NCBI RefSeq assembly: GCF_002368415.1 | Contig: NZ_AP018290.1 | Coordinates: forward strand, 5,779,614 to 5,843,613 | From: Calothrix sp. NIES-4105 | GTDB taxonomy: Bacteria > Cyanobacteriota > Cyanobacteriia > Cyanobacteriales > Nostocaceae | Direction: 5' to 3' | Length of the DNA stretch: 64,000 nt | Shown: positions 8,448 through 17,489 of the stretch, one piece after another | Position numbering within the stretch: position 1 is the first letter of the stretch | Layout: each line of letters begins with the position of its first letter | Program-made: the position numbers and the translations under genes | The notes under the pieces: model-generated | Databases searched by the model: none | Told to the model about the DNA's origin: nothing | Seen by the model: the letters and a program-made list of their open reading frames with translations, nothing else

Positions 8448-9704
8448 CTAGAAGGGAATCACCAATGTGGGTGCATGACCTTCTAAATTTACCTTCCTTG
8501 GGGTAACTAAAACCTCTCTATCCCCTATCCCAAAGGCATTGGGGAATGCTTTGACTAAAATGTTATAACTACCGTTGATGTCAGCATTGAAAGCTATACC
8601 ATTATTAGTAACGTAAAGACCTCTGGATATCCGTTTTCCTGATGGTTGCCAATCTACAGGTTTATTACCATATACAGGAATAAAATCGTTATTCAAAAAT
8701 GATGCTTTACTCGTATAAGATTCTTCTTGAATAATGACTTGAATTCCTTTCATGGCGCCTTTGTAGGTCAACATGTCGATGAGTTGAGCGTGAGGAATTT
8801 GTACAAAGCTCTGGTTATTGATTGCTCCAATATTAATACGATTCTTCCATCCTTTGTTTTTGCCCAGAACCAGTTTACTAATCCCAAGTTCAGATAAAAG
8901 ATTAATCACATAGGTTGAATTATAGTGTAAATAATCCTTAACCTTGTGATTCCTAGACGTAGTAAACCGTTTAAGACGGTTTGAGCTTTTGTTCGCGTTA
9001 CTAGACGTAATTGCCGCACGCTTTGAATTATAGAACTGGTTTATTGACTTTAATGGTCTACCGTTAATGAGAACTGGTTCAAAACCAGGCACATTTGAAG
9101 TTATAGCCATCAAATTATTAACACCAAAATCTATCGCAGCAATTGAATTATTATCCAGTACGGGAACATTACTGACTTCGTAAACTATTTCTAGAACATA
9201 GTGGTTGAGTTTAGGAACAATCCTAGATTGACAATACTTGTTTACCTTTCCAAGCTTGACACAAGTCTCAAAGCAGTAATCAATCTCAGATAGCTTGATT
9301 AATTCCTGACCTAGCTGTTTTTTAGAAGTAGCTTGCTCAGTGAATACAAGGCAGTATCTACCATCCTTCTGTAAGTATCCAGGTAGTTTTGGTCTGCCAG
9401 TAAATTTATAAGGCTCTTTTGTGTATTCAAAAATAGCAGCAAAGAACGATGTCCAATTTTGAGCAACTAACTTTAAAACCTGCTGAGATACTTTAGCTGG
9501 AAGAGACTTATACTCAAGACTATTTTTCATCATGTGGTACAAGCTTTCGTACTTCGGAACATTGGATTGTCCCAAAGCAAAAAAACTTTGTCTCACAATG
9601 TAAGTTGCTGCATTGTATAAATTTTTAGCAGCAAAACTCATTTCATCAATCTGTTTATAAACTTGATGATTGGACTTGATGACCCTTCTTTCAACTAGCT
9701 GCAT
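8448..9704 (-). CDS. tnpB: TnpB (OrfB) RNA-guided nuclease of IS607-type element
   Basis: 418 residues. RuvC catalytic residues are visible: Asp in AAIDFGVNNL (about 192), Glu in QEESYTSKAS (about 328) and Asp in FNADINGSYN (about 375). GRPKLPGY near 105 is the usual N-terminal basic motif. The zinc-finger cysteines normally between the Glu and last Asp motifs are absent: the stretch reads NDFIPVYGNKPVDWQ, as in some cyanobacterial TnpBs. TnpB proteins are programmable nucleases guided by RNA from the 3' end of their own gene and help retain the element. Downstream of its stop, 8400-8447 should hold the guide-RNA scaffold end. Confidence 0.88.
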   Translation of the reverse strand: MQLVERRVIKSNHQVYKQIDEMSFAAKNLYNAATYIVRQSFFALGQSNVPKYESLYHMMKNSLEYKSLPAKVSQQVLKLVAQNWTSFFAAIFEYTKEPYKFTGRPKLPGYLQKDGRYCLVFTEQATSKKQLGQELIKLSEIDYCFETCVKLGKVNKYCQSRIVPKLNHYVLEIVYEVSNVPVLDNNSIAAIDFGVNNLMAITSNVPGFEPVLINGRPLKSINQFYNSKRAAITSSNANKSSNRLKRFTTSRNHKVKDYLHYNSTYVINLLSELGISKLVLGKNKGWKNRINIGAINNQSFVQIPHAQLIDMLTYKGAMKGIQVIIQEESYTSKASFLNNDFIPVYGNKPVDWQPSGKRISRGLYVTNNGIAFNADINGSYNILVKAFPNAFGIGDREVLVTPRKVNLEGHAPTLVIPF

Positions 9705-9791
9705 TACTTTGTTCCTGGCAGAATCGACCTACAATCAATTTAGCAGGTTTCACTTGACAAAAATACATCCTAGCCTATATTGTAATATTTC

Positions 9792-10385
9792 TTAATCCTC
9801 AGATTCGGATTCAAGTTCTGCTATAATCTTCTCGGTTTTACGCTTTGCTCTACGTTGCCCATAAAGCCTTGCAGAAAAAGAAGTGATAATTGCTACTAAA
9901 TCCGTCATTAATTCGTCTCGACCGTTGTCTGCCATGTTTACTATCTCCAACCTCACGCCAAGTCGAGATAAAAGTAAATCCATGTAATTAGTGCCGAAAC
10001 GAGATAATCTATCTTTGTGTTCAACTACTAGAACATCGAAATCATCTCGCGTTAAAAGCTTCTCTAACTTTTTGCGATTGTCGTTTAAACCACTGCCTAC
10101 TTCTTTAACTATGTGAATAATTTGATATCCTTTCGCTTCTGAGTATCTACACAACCTCTCAGATTGTGACTCTAAATTTTTTCTGTTCTCGGCACTGGAT
10201 ACCCGTGCGTAAATTGCAGCTTTAGTGTATTTCTTGTATCCAAGTTCATTTTTCGGGTCAAAATCTACAATTACTGCTCCGGATGGAAGTTGCCGTGTAG
10301 GATAGGGAATTAAACCATTTTTGTAGTGCTTCCAAGCTGTATGGTAGGCAATACCCATATACTTGGCATAATCAGAAAGTTTCAT
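9792..10385 (-). CDS. tnpA: IS607-family serine transposase TnpA
   Basis: 197 residues. Residues 1-45 form a MerR-like helix-turn-helix (KLSDYAKYMGIAYHTAWKHY, then PTRQLPSGAVIVD). The serine recombinase catalytic domain follows, with the nucleophile in AIYARVSSAENR (Ser about 63) and the arginine motif DRLSRFGTNY. C-terminal basic helix RLYGQRRAKRKTEKI. It lies 87 bases upstream of tnpB. It is full length for the family and all key residues are visible. Confidence 0.9.
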   Translation of the reverse strand: MKLSDYAKYMGIAYHTAWKHYKNGLIPYPTRQLPSGAVIVDFDPKNELGYKKYTKAAIYARVSSAENRKNLESQSERLCRYSEAKGYQIIHIVKEVGSGLNDNRKKLEKLLTRDDFDVLVVEHKDRLSRFGTNYMDLLLSRLGVRLEIVNMADNGRDELMTDLVAIITSFSARLYGQRRAKRKTEKIIAELESESED

Positions 10386-10458
10386 AGTCTGTAATATTTT
10401 GCTATACTAGACTATGTTAGCCTATAAATTGAGTAAAGTTTTATTATACATATTTTTA

Positions 10459-10629
10459 GGTATAAAAGGAATTTTTCGTTCTCTAGATCGAGGAAAAACA
10501 TGGACAAGTATCGGTGATCCCACTAAGTCCATCGGTAATGACCCGAATGTAATGGAAGCAAGCCTTGAGCAAGAGGGACTCGTGTTTATTGGCACTAACG
10601 GCAGGGGCATTTACTACGGAACTCCATAA
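10459..10629 (+). pseudogene. GH74 xyloglucanase-like gene, C-terminal remnant
   Basis: The frame encodes GIFRSLDRGKTWTSIGDP and then GLVFIGTNGRGIYYGTP before TAA. BNR-type SxDxGKTW followed by a terminal GTNGRGIxYG is the characteristic ending of GH74 enzymes. No credible start remains; the preceding bases belong to the IS607 element's end. It pairs with the N-terminal remnant at 8049. A shorter decayed copy of the same ending lies at 17448, behind the second GAF kinase. Confidence 0.65.
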
Positions 10630-11348
10630 AATAATAAAAATAATAGAGCAACACTGACTTACCTGCTGATCACCCCTAACAGCATAGCTAATACAAACGG
10701 TAACTATTATTTAGTGTCTTTGAACTATATAGTACTAAATTGAGTTTTTCCTGACCTAAAAAGTAGGAAAAGTAAGGTTTCTATATACAAACCATTAATT
10801 TTTGTCTATTATACTTAAGTAGTGTTAGTATATAGGCAAAAGTTGTGTGTATACTTAATAACATGTTTTTTAATATACTTGTACTATATTTAAGAGTTCT
10901 CTTAAAGACTACTGTCTAATAATAGGACTTATAAGCTCTACCTTAAAACTACAGCTAGAGAATTACTTACTCTTAATGAGAGTCTTTTAGCACTTAGCTT
11001 AAGATTATCAGTATTTTGGTAGAGTGAGACTTAAAAATTCCTAGTGTAAATTTTTATTAAGATAAGTTTAATGAAGTATACTGTTGATGATATGGCTAAG
11101 ATAATAATTTTTATCAAAAACCTTTTTGTTCCCCTGATTCGAGCGCGAGGAGAAGTATTACTCATGCGGTTAGTGAAGTCGAAGAGTCTTGGTGTGTAAT
11201 CTGTCCATGTATTTGCCTTAATAATCCTGATACAATATCGGGGAGTCGGCAAACGTGTTAGAACACAGCAAATCTAATTCAAGATTTTAATTAACATGCA
11301 GTTAATTGTTCGATAGTAGTAATATTAAGCTCACGGATTTGTAAAATA
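10630..11348. other. Gene-free AT-rich stretch upstream of the CHASE3 kinase
   Basis: About 720 bases with no credible coding region. Short segments just before 11349 (GTTAGAACACAGCAAAT) resemble the leader of the paralogous kinase at 18275-18300 (GTTAGAGCATAGCAAAT), so a shared promoter or leader was duplicated together with the genes. Nothing else recognised. Confidence 0.5.
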
Positions 11349-12881
11349 GTGTTCTTTAGAAATTTGGTACGATTATTACCTAAATTAAGCTTCATAAATC
11401 ATTTGTTTGCGCCCTTATATATTATCTTTTTAGTGCTAGTGGTATTGATATTAGGGCAACAAGGATTGAACCTTTGGCTACAGCACTTCAATCACGAAGT
11501 CGCTGTAGAGGTAACTCATACTTTAGTAGTAGAGCGTAAAGGAGAACAATTACTCAACAGTTTAATAGATGAGAAAGAAGCTCTTATCAAAGATTACAGT
11601 CAATCACAATTCAGTCGAGGTCTGGAGAATGAGAGTAATTTTCTTTTTTGCAACAGCTTTAATAATTTATACAATTTAGTGCAGGATAACCCCGACCAAC
11701 TCAAGCAACTTAATAGCATTAAAAATCTATATAATAATTGGCGAAGCGAGTTGAACTACAAGGCGCCTTATGATGGTGTTAGCATTAGCAGCACATATGT
11801 GACGTTCGATACTTTATTCAGTTCCTTACGCAGTGAGATTGGCATATTGATAGAGCGTGAGGAGATGCTTTTAGACAAACGCAGAAATAATTTTTATCAA
11901 TTAAGCGATATAAACACTGCTATAAACATCTTTAGCACAGTGACAATTTTAGTAGCAGTGGGTTTGAACGTTCAGTTTTTGCATCGACGACTCCAAGTTC
12001 CTTTGCATGAATTGACCGAAATAGCCAAGCTTTGGCGCCAGGGTAAGATGTCCGTCAAGTTTAGTTATTCGTATGACGACGAAATTGGTCAGTTGGCTAG
12101 AGTTCTCAACGGTATAGCAGACGAGACTCAAAATCGGCAGAAAAGTGTTGAGGTGCAAAACCAACAGCTTGAGGATATGATTTGCGCTCTTTCCCACGAC
12201 CTACGAGCTCCACTGCTTGCCGCGCGCAGTACCTTAGATGGCATGATTAGAGGAGCTTTTGGTGAGGTTTCCCAGACTTGGAAAGGAGTATTTGAAGAGT
12301 ATCGTCAAAGTAACGAGGATATTCTCAAGCTTGTGGAAGTTCTGTTGAATATTGGGCGGTATGAAGCAGGTCATGGCGCGCACCTCAGCTACGATCCCCT
12401 TGATTGGGAAAAGATTTTTGGCAAAGTGATTGCTCAGATCAAGGCTTACTCAAAGCGTGAGTTAAGTTTCACTATCAATATTTCTCAATCACTGCCTCAC
12501 GTCTACGGCGATGACTTAGAAATTCAACGGGTTGTGCAGAACCTAGTTGATAATGCTGTGCGAGTGAGTGAGCCATTATCATCTATTTCCCTTGAGGCTG
12601 CTCCTTTTGGGGAACAAGTAAAAGTTAGCGTGCGTGATAACGGTTTAGGGATTGCGCCCCAAGATTTGGAACAGCTTTTCCACCGCTTCCGTATGGGAAA
12701 ACGTAAGCATGGCAAAGCAGGGCTTGGCTTATACTTGTGTCGTCAAATAATTTCGGCTCACTCCGGCACTATTGGTGTTGAAAGTTCCCTTGGAGAAGGT
12801 AGCACCTTTTGGTTTACCCTCCCCCTTAATACAGATAAGGCTAGGTTCTATGACGTAAAAGAAATGTTGGAGAAGAAATAA
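11349..12881 (+). CDS. CHASE3-HAMP sensor histidine kinase (copy 1)
   Basis: 510 residues from a GTG start. Membrane segments at about 22-40 and 195-212 flank a CHASE3-like extracytoplasmic domain (EVTHTLVVERKGEQLLNSLI). HAMP about 213-265, HisKA with LSHDLRAPLL (His about 283), and HATPase_c with intact N-box QNLVDNAV, G1 RDNGLGI and G2 GKAGLGLYLC. Unlike the adjacent GAF kinase, every catalytic motif is present. Its stop overlaps the regulator start (TAATG), so the two form a two-component pair by translational coupling. The paralogue at 18305 has 20 extra N-terminal residues; the equivalent DNA here carries stops, which supports the GTG. Confidence 0.9.
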   Translation: MFFRNLVRLLPKLSFINHLFAPLYIIFLVLVVLILGQQGLNLWLQHFNHEVAVEVTHTLVVERKGEQLLNSLIDEKEALIKDYSQSQFSRGLENESNFLFCNSFNNLYNLVQDNPDQLKQLNSIKNLYNNWRSELNYKAPYDGVSISSTYVTFDTLFSSLRSEIGILIEREEMLLDKRRNNFYQLSDINTAINIFSTVTILVAVGLNVQFLHRRLQVPLHELTEIAKLWRQGKMSVKFSYSYDDEIGQLARVLNGIADETQNRQKSVEVQNQQLEDMICALSHDLRAPLLAARSTLDGMIRGAFGEVSQTWKGVFEEYRQSNEDILKLVEVLLNIGRYEAGHGAHLSYDPLDWEKIFGKVIAQIKAYSKRELSFTINISQSLPHVYGDDLEIQRVVQNLVDNAVRVSEPLSSISLEAAPFGEQVKVSVRDNGLGIAPQDLEQLFHRFRMGKRKHGKAGLGLYLCRQIISAHSGTIGVESSLGEGSTFWFTLPLNTDKARFYDVKEMLEKK

Positions 12882-13555
12882 TGCCATTGAATAACGAACA
12901 GAAAACAGTGCGAATTCTATTAGCTGATGACCACGCTTTGATGCGTCTAGGTATGAAAGGTCAATTTACGCTTGAACCTGGTTTTACTGTGGTTGGAGAG
13001 GCTTCTGACGGCGCCGAGGCTATTGAATTAACAACTCAATTCGAGCCAGATGTCGTGTTGATGGACATTGATATGCCAGTCATGGATGGGATCACAGCCA
13101 CGCAGCGCATAAAAAGCAATCGCGTTTCCACTCGTGTTTTAGCCTTGAGTGCGTTTGACAACGATACCCAGGTAACGGGGATGCTTGCAGCTGGTGCAGA
13201 CGGTTACTGTCTTAAGACCATTGAATGGGAACAACTCGTCGCTGTCATTCAATTGATTCAAACGGGTGGCGCTTATTTAGACCCTCAAATCGCCCAAAAA
13301 GTAGCCCGAATGCTCAAGCCTGTTGAGAAAGCCGCTACAGTTTCTGAATCTGAAACCCAACAACAAATTCTTAGTAATCGTGAGCGTGAGATTCTTAAAC
13401 TTATTGCCAAAGGATACTCAAACCAGGAGATTGCCGACCAGCTTTACCTCTCACTAGGAACCGTCAAGTCCTATGTGCGTATGGTTCTCAACAAACTTAG
13501 CGTTGATGATCGCGTCCAGGCAGCAGCATACGCTGTACGCGAAGGATTAATTTAA
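12881..13555 (+). CDS. NarL/FixJ-family response regulator (copy 1)
   Basis: 224 residues. Receiver domain with the acidic pocket ADDHAL (Asp16-17), phospho-acceptor in VVLMDIDMP (Asp about 62) and GYCLKT (Lys about 112). GerE/LuxR helix-turn-helix at about 160-224 (LSNREREILKLIAKGYSNQE, then LSLGTVKSYVRMVLNKL). Overlaps the kinase stop by one base, so it is almost certainly the cognate partner. Likely activates or represses nearby polysaccharide genes, by context only. A terminator follows at 13779. Confidence 0.93.
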   Translation: MPLNNEQKTVRILLADDHALMRLGMKGQFTLEPGFTVVGEASDGAEAIELTTQFEPDVVLMDIDMPVMDGITATQRIKSNRVSTRVLALSAFDNDTQVTGMLAAGADGYCLKTIEWEQLVAVIQLIQTGGAYLDPQIAQKVARMLKPVEKAATVSESETQQQILSNREREILKLIAKGYSNQEIADQLYLSLGTVKSYVRMVLNKLSVDDRVQAAAYAVREGLI

Positions 13556-13778
13556 AAGTTATATCTTCAACTACAACAATACCGTAGTAAAAAAACACTT
13601 CTAAATTCTTTTTCAGGCTGTAGCTACTAACACTCTTTTTCAGGCTGTAGTTATTAACAAATTCGACGCTCAGTAGCATTTCTACCAATCACCATAATTC
13701 ATCTTCTTTCCATAGCAGTTTATAGGAAGGTTTTATTTATACACGACTTTTAGGAGTCACACACGTAGCTTTACAACT

Positions 13779-13804
13779 CCCCTGACTTGCGTTAGGGGTT
13801 TTTT
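13779..13804 (+). terminator. Intrinsic terminator downstream of the first regulator
   Basis: CCCCTGAC and GTTAGGGG form an 8-bp stem (one G-T pair) with loop TTGC, followed by six T. The rest of 13556-14116 shows no convincing gene; a short open frame at 13927-14133 ends inside the next gene and lacks recognisable content. Confidence 0.75.
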
Positions 13805-14116
13805 GTACAAAACTACAACTGAAGCTGACTTGAAAAAATGCAGTGCTGTTTGAATTTATCTATCTTTAGATGATTGTAGTATGACAGCTTTGAGTATCTA
13901 CACACTACTACCAAACGGATAGCTAGGTGGATAAATTTATTTCCCCATCAGGATGCTTTATATACAAAGGTTTAAATAGTCATCCGATAGTATTTTTGAT
14001 TGCTATCTGGGAGGAAACTATAGGAAGACTTGCAGATATCTCAGGTAACAATCAAGTGTTTGTATTGTGGTTTATACACAAGTTTTATCAACTTGAAATA
14101 AAGAGCTTCAAATTAT

Positions 14117-14875
14117 ATGGCAGACCGAGTTAGTTTTCTGAACACCAATTTTGATCGTATGTCCGAGTCTGAAGCAGTTGATCTGTTACTGACGCGGTTA
14201 CTCAAGCGACAGGGTGGTCGTGTATATTATGGCAACGCGCATACTATGGTAACTGCTGCTAAAGACCCAGCACTCGCGCAAGCGCTCGAAAAGAGTGATT
14301 TATTGCTTGCTGACGGAAGTGGAGTTCGCTGGGGTAGTGCTTTGCTCGGTACACCCTTGGTATATAACCTCAACGGCACCGACTTAGTTCCATCTCTCTG
14401 CAAAAGTGGTGCAGCAAAAGGTTTATCAGTCTATCTTCTTGGCGCCAAGCCAAAAGTTGCTGAAGAAGCAGCAGCTAAGTTAAAGAAAGCGTACCCTGGT
14501 TTAGTAATTGCAGGAACCCAACATGGTTATTTCTCAGAGGCAGAAACCCCCCAAATATTAGAGGCTATTCGGGCAGCTCGTCCACACCTACTGTTAGTGG
14601 CTATGGGCGTACCATTACAGGAAATTTGGATTGACAAATACGCAAGCTTTCTGCCTGGTATTACTTGTATGGGCGTTGGAGGTTTGTTTGATTTTGTTGC
14701 AGAACGTGTAGCCCGTGCGCCGTATTTCATTCGTTCTGTTGGTATGGAATGGCTGTGGCGCCTAGCAATGGAACCAAATCGTTTATGGCATCGCTATATC
14801 ATAGGCAACCTTGTCTTCTTAAGGTTGGTATTGACTTACGCCTTTACCTTAAACTCTGGTGAACAAACAACGTAA
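14117..14875 (+). CDS. WecG/TagA/CpsF family glycosyltransferase (GT26)
   Basis: 252 residues, full length. Family motifs: YYGNAHTMV, LLADGSGVRWGSALLG (with the conserved Asp proposed as base), VYLLGAKP, LVAMGVPLQEIWI, GVGGLFDFVAERVARAP and the basic tail EWLWRLAMEPNRLWHRY. The family adds ManNAc(A) or a similar sugar to a lipid-linked first sugar during surface polysaccharide assembly, at the inner membrane face. It precedes the initiating sugar-phosphate transferase by 125 bases, consistent with consecutive early steps. Confidence 0.9.
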   Translation: MADRVSFLNTNFDRMSESEAVDLLLTRLLKRQGGRVYYGNAHTMVTAAKDPALAQALEKSDLLLADGSGVRWGSALLGTPLVYNLNGTDLVPSLCKSGAAKGLSVYLLGAKPKVAEEAAAKLKKAYPGLVIAGTQHGYFSEAETPQILEAIRAARPHLLLVAMGVPLQEIWIDKYASFLPGITCMGVGGLFDFVAERVARAPYFIRSVGMEWLWRLAMEPNRLWHRYIIGNLVFLRLVLTYAFTLNSGEQTT

Positions 14876-15000
14876 AAGCACTTTCTATTTGGACGCTCAA
14901 ATTAGATCAAATTACTGTCTTGTTTACTAAACTGCTCTCACGCAAGTCCAACGACGCGCGCGTGTATCAGTATTGGTTTTGAGTTGAAACTTTAACAACT

Positions 15001-15693
15001 ATGTCTAACCTTTTTACTTCTAACGTTATTCAAACACCAGTTCTTAAGGATAACAATAATGCTTCTGAATCAACCGGAGCAGTTCATCCTTCTTTCTCTA
15101 GCATTCCTAAGCGCATAATTGATATCCTCGGTGCGATTATCGGGCTAGGGATTATAGTCATCTTAATCATTCCTGTTGCTCTAGCTATTAGCATCGATAA
15201 CCCAGGTTCGATCTTCTATAGTCAAATTCGCTATGGTCTATTGGGGCGCCCGTTTCGGATATGGAAATTTCGTACTATGGTCGTTGGGGCAGAGCAAATC
15301 AAGCATCTAGTCAATAACTCTGCTGTGAGTGATCATATTTTCAAAAACGAGAATGATCCCCGTATTACGCGCGTTGGTAGGTTTCTACGCCGCACTAGCT
15401 TAGATGAACTTCCGCAATTCTGGAACGTACTGCTAGGGCAAATGAGTTTAGTCGGCACTCGTCCTCCGACTTATGATGAAGTAATGCACTACTCAAGTCA
15501 TCACTGGCTGAGGTTAAATGTCAAGCCAGGTATAACAGGTGAATGGCAAGTTAATGGTCGCTCTCGCATTAAAGACTTTGAAGATATTGTCAGCATGGAT
15601 TTAGACTACCAACGAAAGTGGTCTGTTGCATACGATATTAGATTGATTCTCAAAACCATGATAGTTGTGTTCAATAAAAGTGGTGCTTACTAA
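15001..15693 (+). CDS. Initiating sugar-phosphate transferase (WcaJ/ExoY type)
   Basis: 230 residues. One N-terminal membrane helix ([20 protein letters not shown]), then the catalytic core: [49 protein letters not shown] and [12 protein letters not shown]. Such enzymes move hexose-1-phosphate from a nucleotide sugar to undecaprenyl phosphate and begin exopolysaccharide units. The protein is the short form without the N-terminal multi-helix domain. Its 3' end abuts a decayed oxidoreductase fragment on the other strand. Confidence 0.92.
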   Translation: MSNLFTSNVIQTPVLKDNNNASESTGAVHPSFSSIPKRIIDILGAIIGLGIIVILIIPVALAISIDNPGSIFYSQIRYGLLGRPFRIWKFRTMVVGAEQIKHLVNNSAVSDHIFKNENDPRITRVGRFLRRTSLDELPQFWNVLLGQMSLVGTRPPTYDEVMHYSSHHWLRLNVKPGITGEWQVNGRSRIKDFEDIVSMDLDYQRKWSVAYDIRLILKTMIVVFNKSGAY

Positions 15694-15945
15694 TGCCATT
15701 GCCATTTTTGAAACAATCCAATGTCTGTGAATTTTTGTTGCTTGCAACAGTTGTTCACTTAATGCAAATGTTACAGGCTCATACACCATATCGGCACCTT
15801 GACCATTAGTAATGGACATCACGCGCGCAACTAAATTTTCTTCCTCAGTAGCAATAACGTAATTGGCGCCTGCATTCAATAATATGCCTCGTTTTTTACT
15901 TGTGCATGTTGTTGCAATAATAAGAGCGCCAATATGAATCGCCAT
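15694..15945 (-). pseudogene. Zinc-type/quinone oxidoreductase fragment (MDR family)
   Basis: Minus-strand frame reads GALIIATTCTSKKRGILL, NAGANYVIATEEE and VMSITNGQGADMVYEPV, the Rossmann part of a medium-chain dehydrogenase. Both the N-terminal catalytic half and the C-terminus are missing, and the frame runs on into the neighbouring sugar transferase as meaningless sequence. A related scrap with a stop codon in SITNG*G lies near 25025-25050. The rest of the 15694-16181 gap has no gene; AAACAAGTCAGGCAGT at 16140 resembles the leader of the first GAF kinase near 6785. Confidence 0.6.
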
Positions 15946-16181
15946 TGCTTATTACGGTTAAGTACTAAAGTACTAACTAGCTAGTAATCAAAATTGTTTG
16001 ATAAGGCTCTCTTCGTGCGATTTATAGTCTATAAAAATACTTTATTAATATAATTAAAACAAAATTTCATTTTTTCGCCGTATAAAATTTATAATAATTA
16101 TCACGTTCATTTTCTATCACATATGGGTAGACCTAAAGAAAAACAAGTCAGGCAGTCATTAATACCAGTAGAAACAAATCA

Positions 16182-17417
16182 ATGAAAGCTGCACTGCCTC
16201 CAAATGAAATGGCAAGGCTCTCTACGCTTCGCCAATATCATATTCTAGACACTATTAGTGAAGCTACGTTTGATGACCTCACTCGTTTAGCGGCACAAAT
16301 TTGTGGCACTCCCATAGCTTTAATCAGCCTAATTGACGAGAGTCGTCAGTGGTTCAAATCTAAAGTTGGATTAGATGCGGAGTCAACATCACGGGACTTA
16401 GCATTTTGCGCCCATGCAATTTTGCAGCCTAATAACATATTAGTTGTTTCAGATACACTACTCGATCACCGATTTGCCACCAACTCACTGGTTACTTCCG
16501 ACCCCCATATTCGGTTTTATGCTGGCGCGCCGTTGGTTACTAAAGAGGGGTACGCGCTGGGGACACTCTGTGTAATTGACCGTGTTCCACGACAGCTTAC
16601 TCCACAACAAGTGGAAGCATTGCGTACCTTAAGTCATCAGGTCATCGCCCAACTTGAGTTAAGGCGTAATTTACACACTCAGAAACATACAACTAAACGT
16701 ACAACTATTGATGAAAGCCAGCAGATTGAAGATTTAATCTCTGCCCTTTCCCATCATATGCGTACTCCCCTACTAGCAAATCGCGGTATTTTGCGTGCTA
16801 TGTTAGGCGGAGCTTTTGGTGATGTAAATGACACTTGCAGAGAAGTGCTTGAAGATTGTCGCCAAGCCAATGAGGATGTTCTCAAGCTTTTTGAAGCTCT
16901 CTTAGATATTTCTCGTTATAGAAATGAATTGAGTCAAAATCTCTCGTTTGAGATTATTGATTGGAAAACTATTTTTGATAGAGCGATTAAGAGCAGTAAT
17001 ACCACAAGTAAGAAAAACTGCAAAATTACTTACAAAATTTCTTCGCCCCTACCGACTGTCTACGGTGATCAGCTTAAAATTCAACGGGTTGTGCAAAACC
17101 TGCTTGACAATGCTGTGCTTTGCAGTGAGCAGAATCAGCAAATTACCCTTGAGGTGGCGCCGCTTGGATTTGACGAAGTAAAGGTATCAGTTCATGGCTA
17201 TGGACTAGAGATTACTCCCCAAGAAAAGGAAAAATTCTTCGATCACTTGGGGCAAGTTAGAAATCGACGTGCCTCGGCAGGGCTAGGGCTGTACTTATGT
17301 CGCTTAATTGTAGAAGCTCACGGAGGCATGATGGGAGTCGAAAGTACTTTAAATCAGGGTAACACCTTATGGTTTACTCTTAAGATTCCCGACTTCTTAA
17401 AAAAGTCGGGAATCTGA
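16182..17417 (+). CDS. GAF-domain histidine kinase, probably ATPase-impaired (copy 2)
   Basis: 411 residues, paralogue of the kinase at 6838: GAF about 20-160, HisKA with LSHHMRTPLL, HATPase_c about 290-400. The N-box (QNLLDNAV) and G2 box (AGLGLYLC) are intact, but the G1 box is HGYGLEI instead of DNGxGI, and the residue after the phospho-acceptor His is again His. So this copy is less decayed than copy 1 but still lacks the G1 Asp. The last dozen residues (KIPDFLKKSGI) are encoded by a palindromic repeat inserted at 17383, which also removed the ATGA coupling to a GH74 gene. Confidence 0.88.
   Translation: MKAALPPNEMARLSTLRQYHILDTISEATFDDLTRLAAQICGTPIALISLIDESRQWFKSKVGLDAESTSRDLAFCAHAILQPNNILVVSDTLLDHRFATNSLVTSDPHIRFYAGAPLVTKEGYALGTLCVIDRVPRQLTPQQVEALRTLSHQVIAQLELRRNLHTQKHTTKRTTIDESQQIEDLISALSHHMRTPLLANRGILRAMLGGAFGDVNDTCREVLEDCRQANEDVLKLFEALLDISRYRNELSQNLSFEIIDWKTIFDRAIKSSNTTSKKNCKITYKISSPLPTVYGDQLKIQRVVQNLLDNAVLCSEQNQQITLEVAPLGFDEVKVSVHGYGLEITPQEKEKFFDHLGQVRNRRASAGLGLYLCRLIVEAHGGMMGVESTLNQGNTLWFTLKIPDFLKKSGI
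17383..17415. repeat. 33-bp palindromic repeat AGATTCCCGACTT...AAGTCGGGAATCT
   Basis: Inverted arms AGATTCCCGACTT and AAGTCGGGAATCT. A second copy with longer arms lies at 22865-22897. Here it forms the 3' end of the GAF kinase reading frame. It could also act as a transcription terminator hairpin, but there is no T-tract. Confidence 0.85.
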
Positions 17418-17447
17418 CCAGGTGCTGCAATTTTGACTTATTTTTTG

Positions 17448-17489
17448 ATTTCTGCCAATGGTAGGAGAATTTATTACGGCGCTCTATAA
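17448..17489 (+). pseudogene. GH74 C-terminal scrap (second copy)
   Basis: Fourteen codons ISANGRRIYYGAL then TAA, aligning with the end of the remnant at 10629 (GTNGRGIYYGTP). It sits behind the second GAF kinase just as the first remnant sits behind the first, so a GH74 gene was part of the block before it duplicated. Too short to prove alone; the position is the main support. Confidence 0.5.

Larger units (their letters stand above)
8448..10385 (-). mobile_element. IS607-family element (serine transposase plus TnpB)
   Basis: Two minus-strand genes, a MerR-HTH/serine recombinase (tnpA) followed by tnpB, in the order and spacing usual for IS607-family elements. The limits given are those of the coding regions; the real ends lie somewhat outside, between 8258 and 8448 and between 10385 and 10459. 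No target duplication is expected for this family and none was seen. The element sits between the two remnants of a GH74 gene. Both genes have full-length frames, so the element could still be active. Confidence 0.8.

Noticed and set aside
13927..14133. 68-codon frame upstream of the WecG-type gene
   Set aside because: Ends inside the next gene, has no ribosome site and no recognisable sequence.
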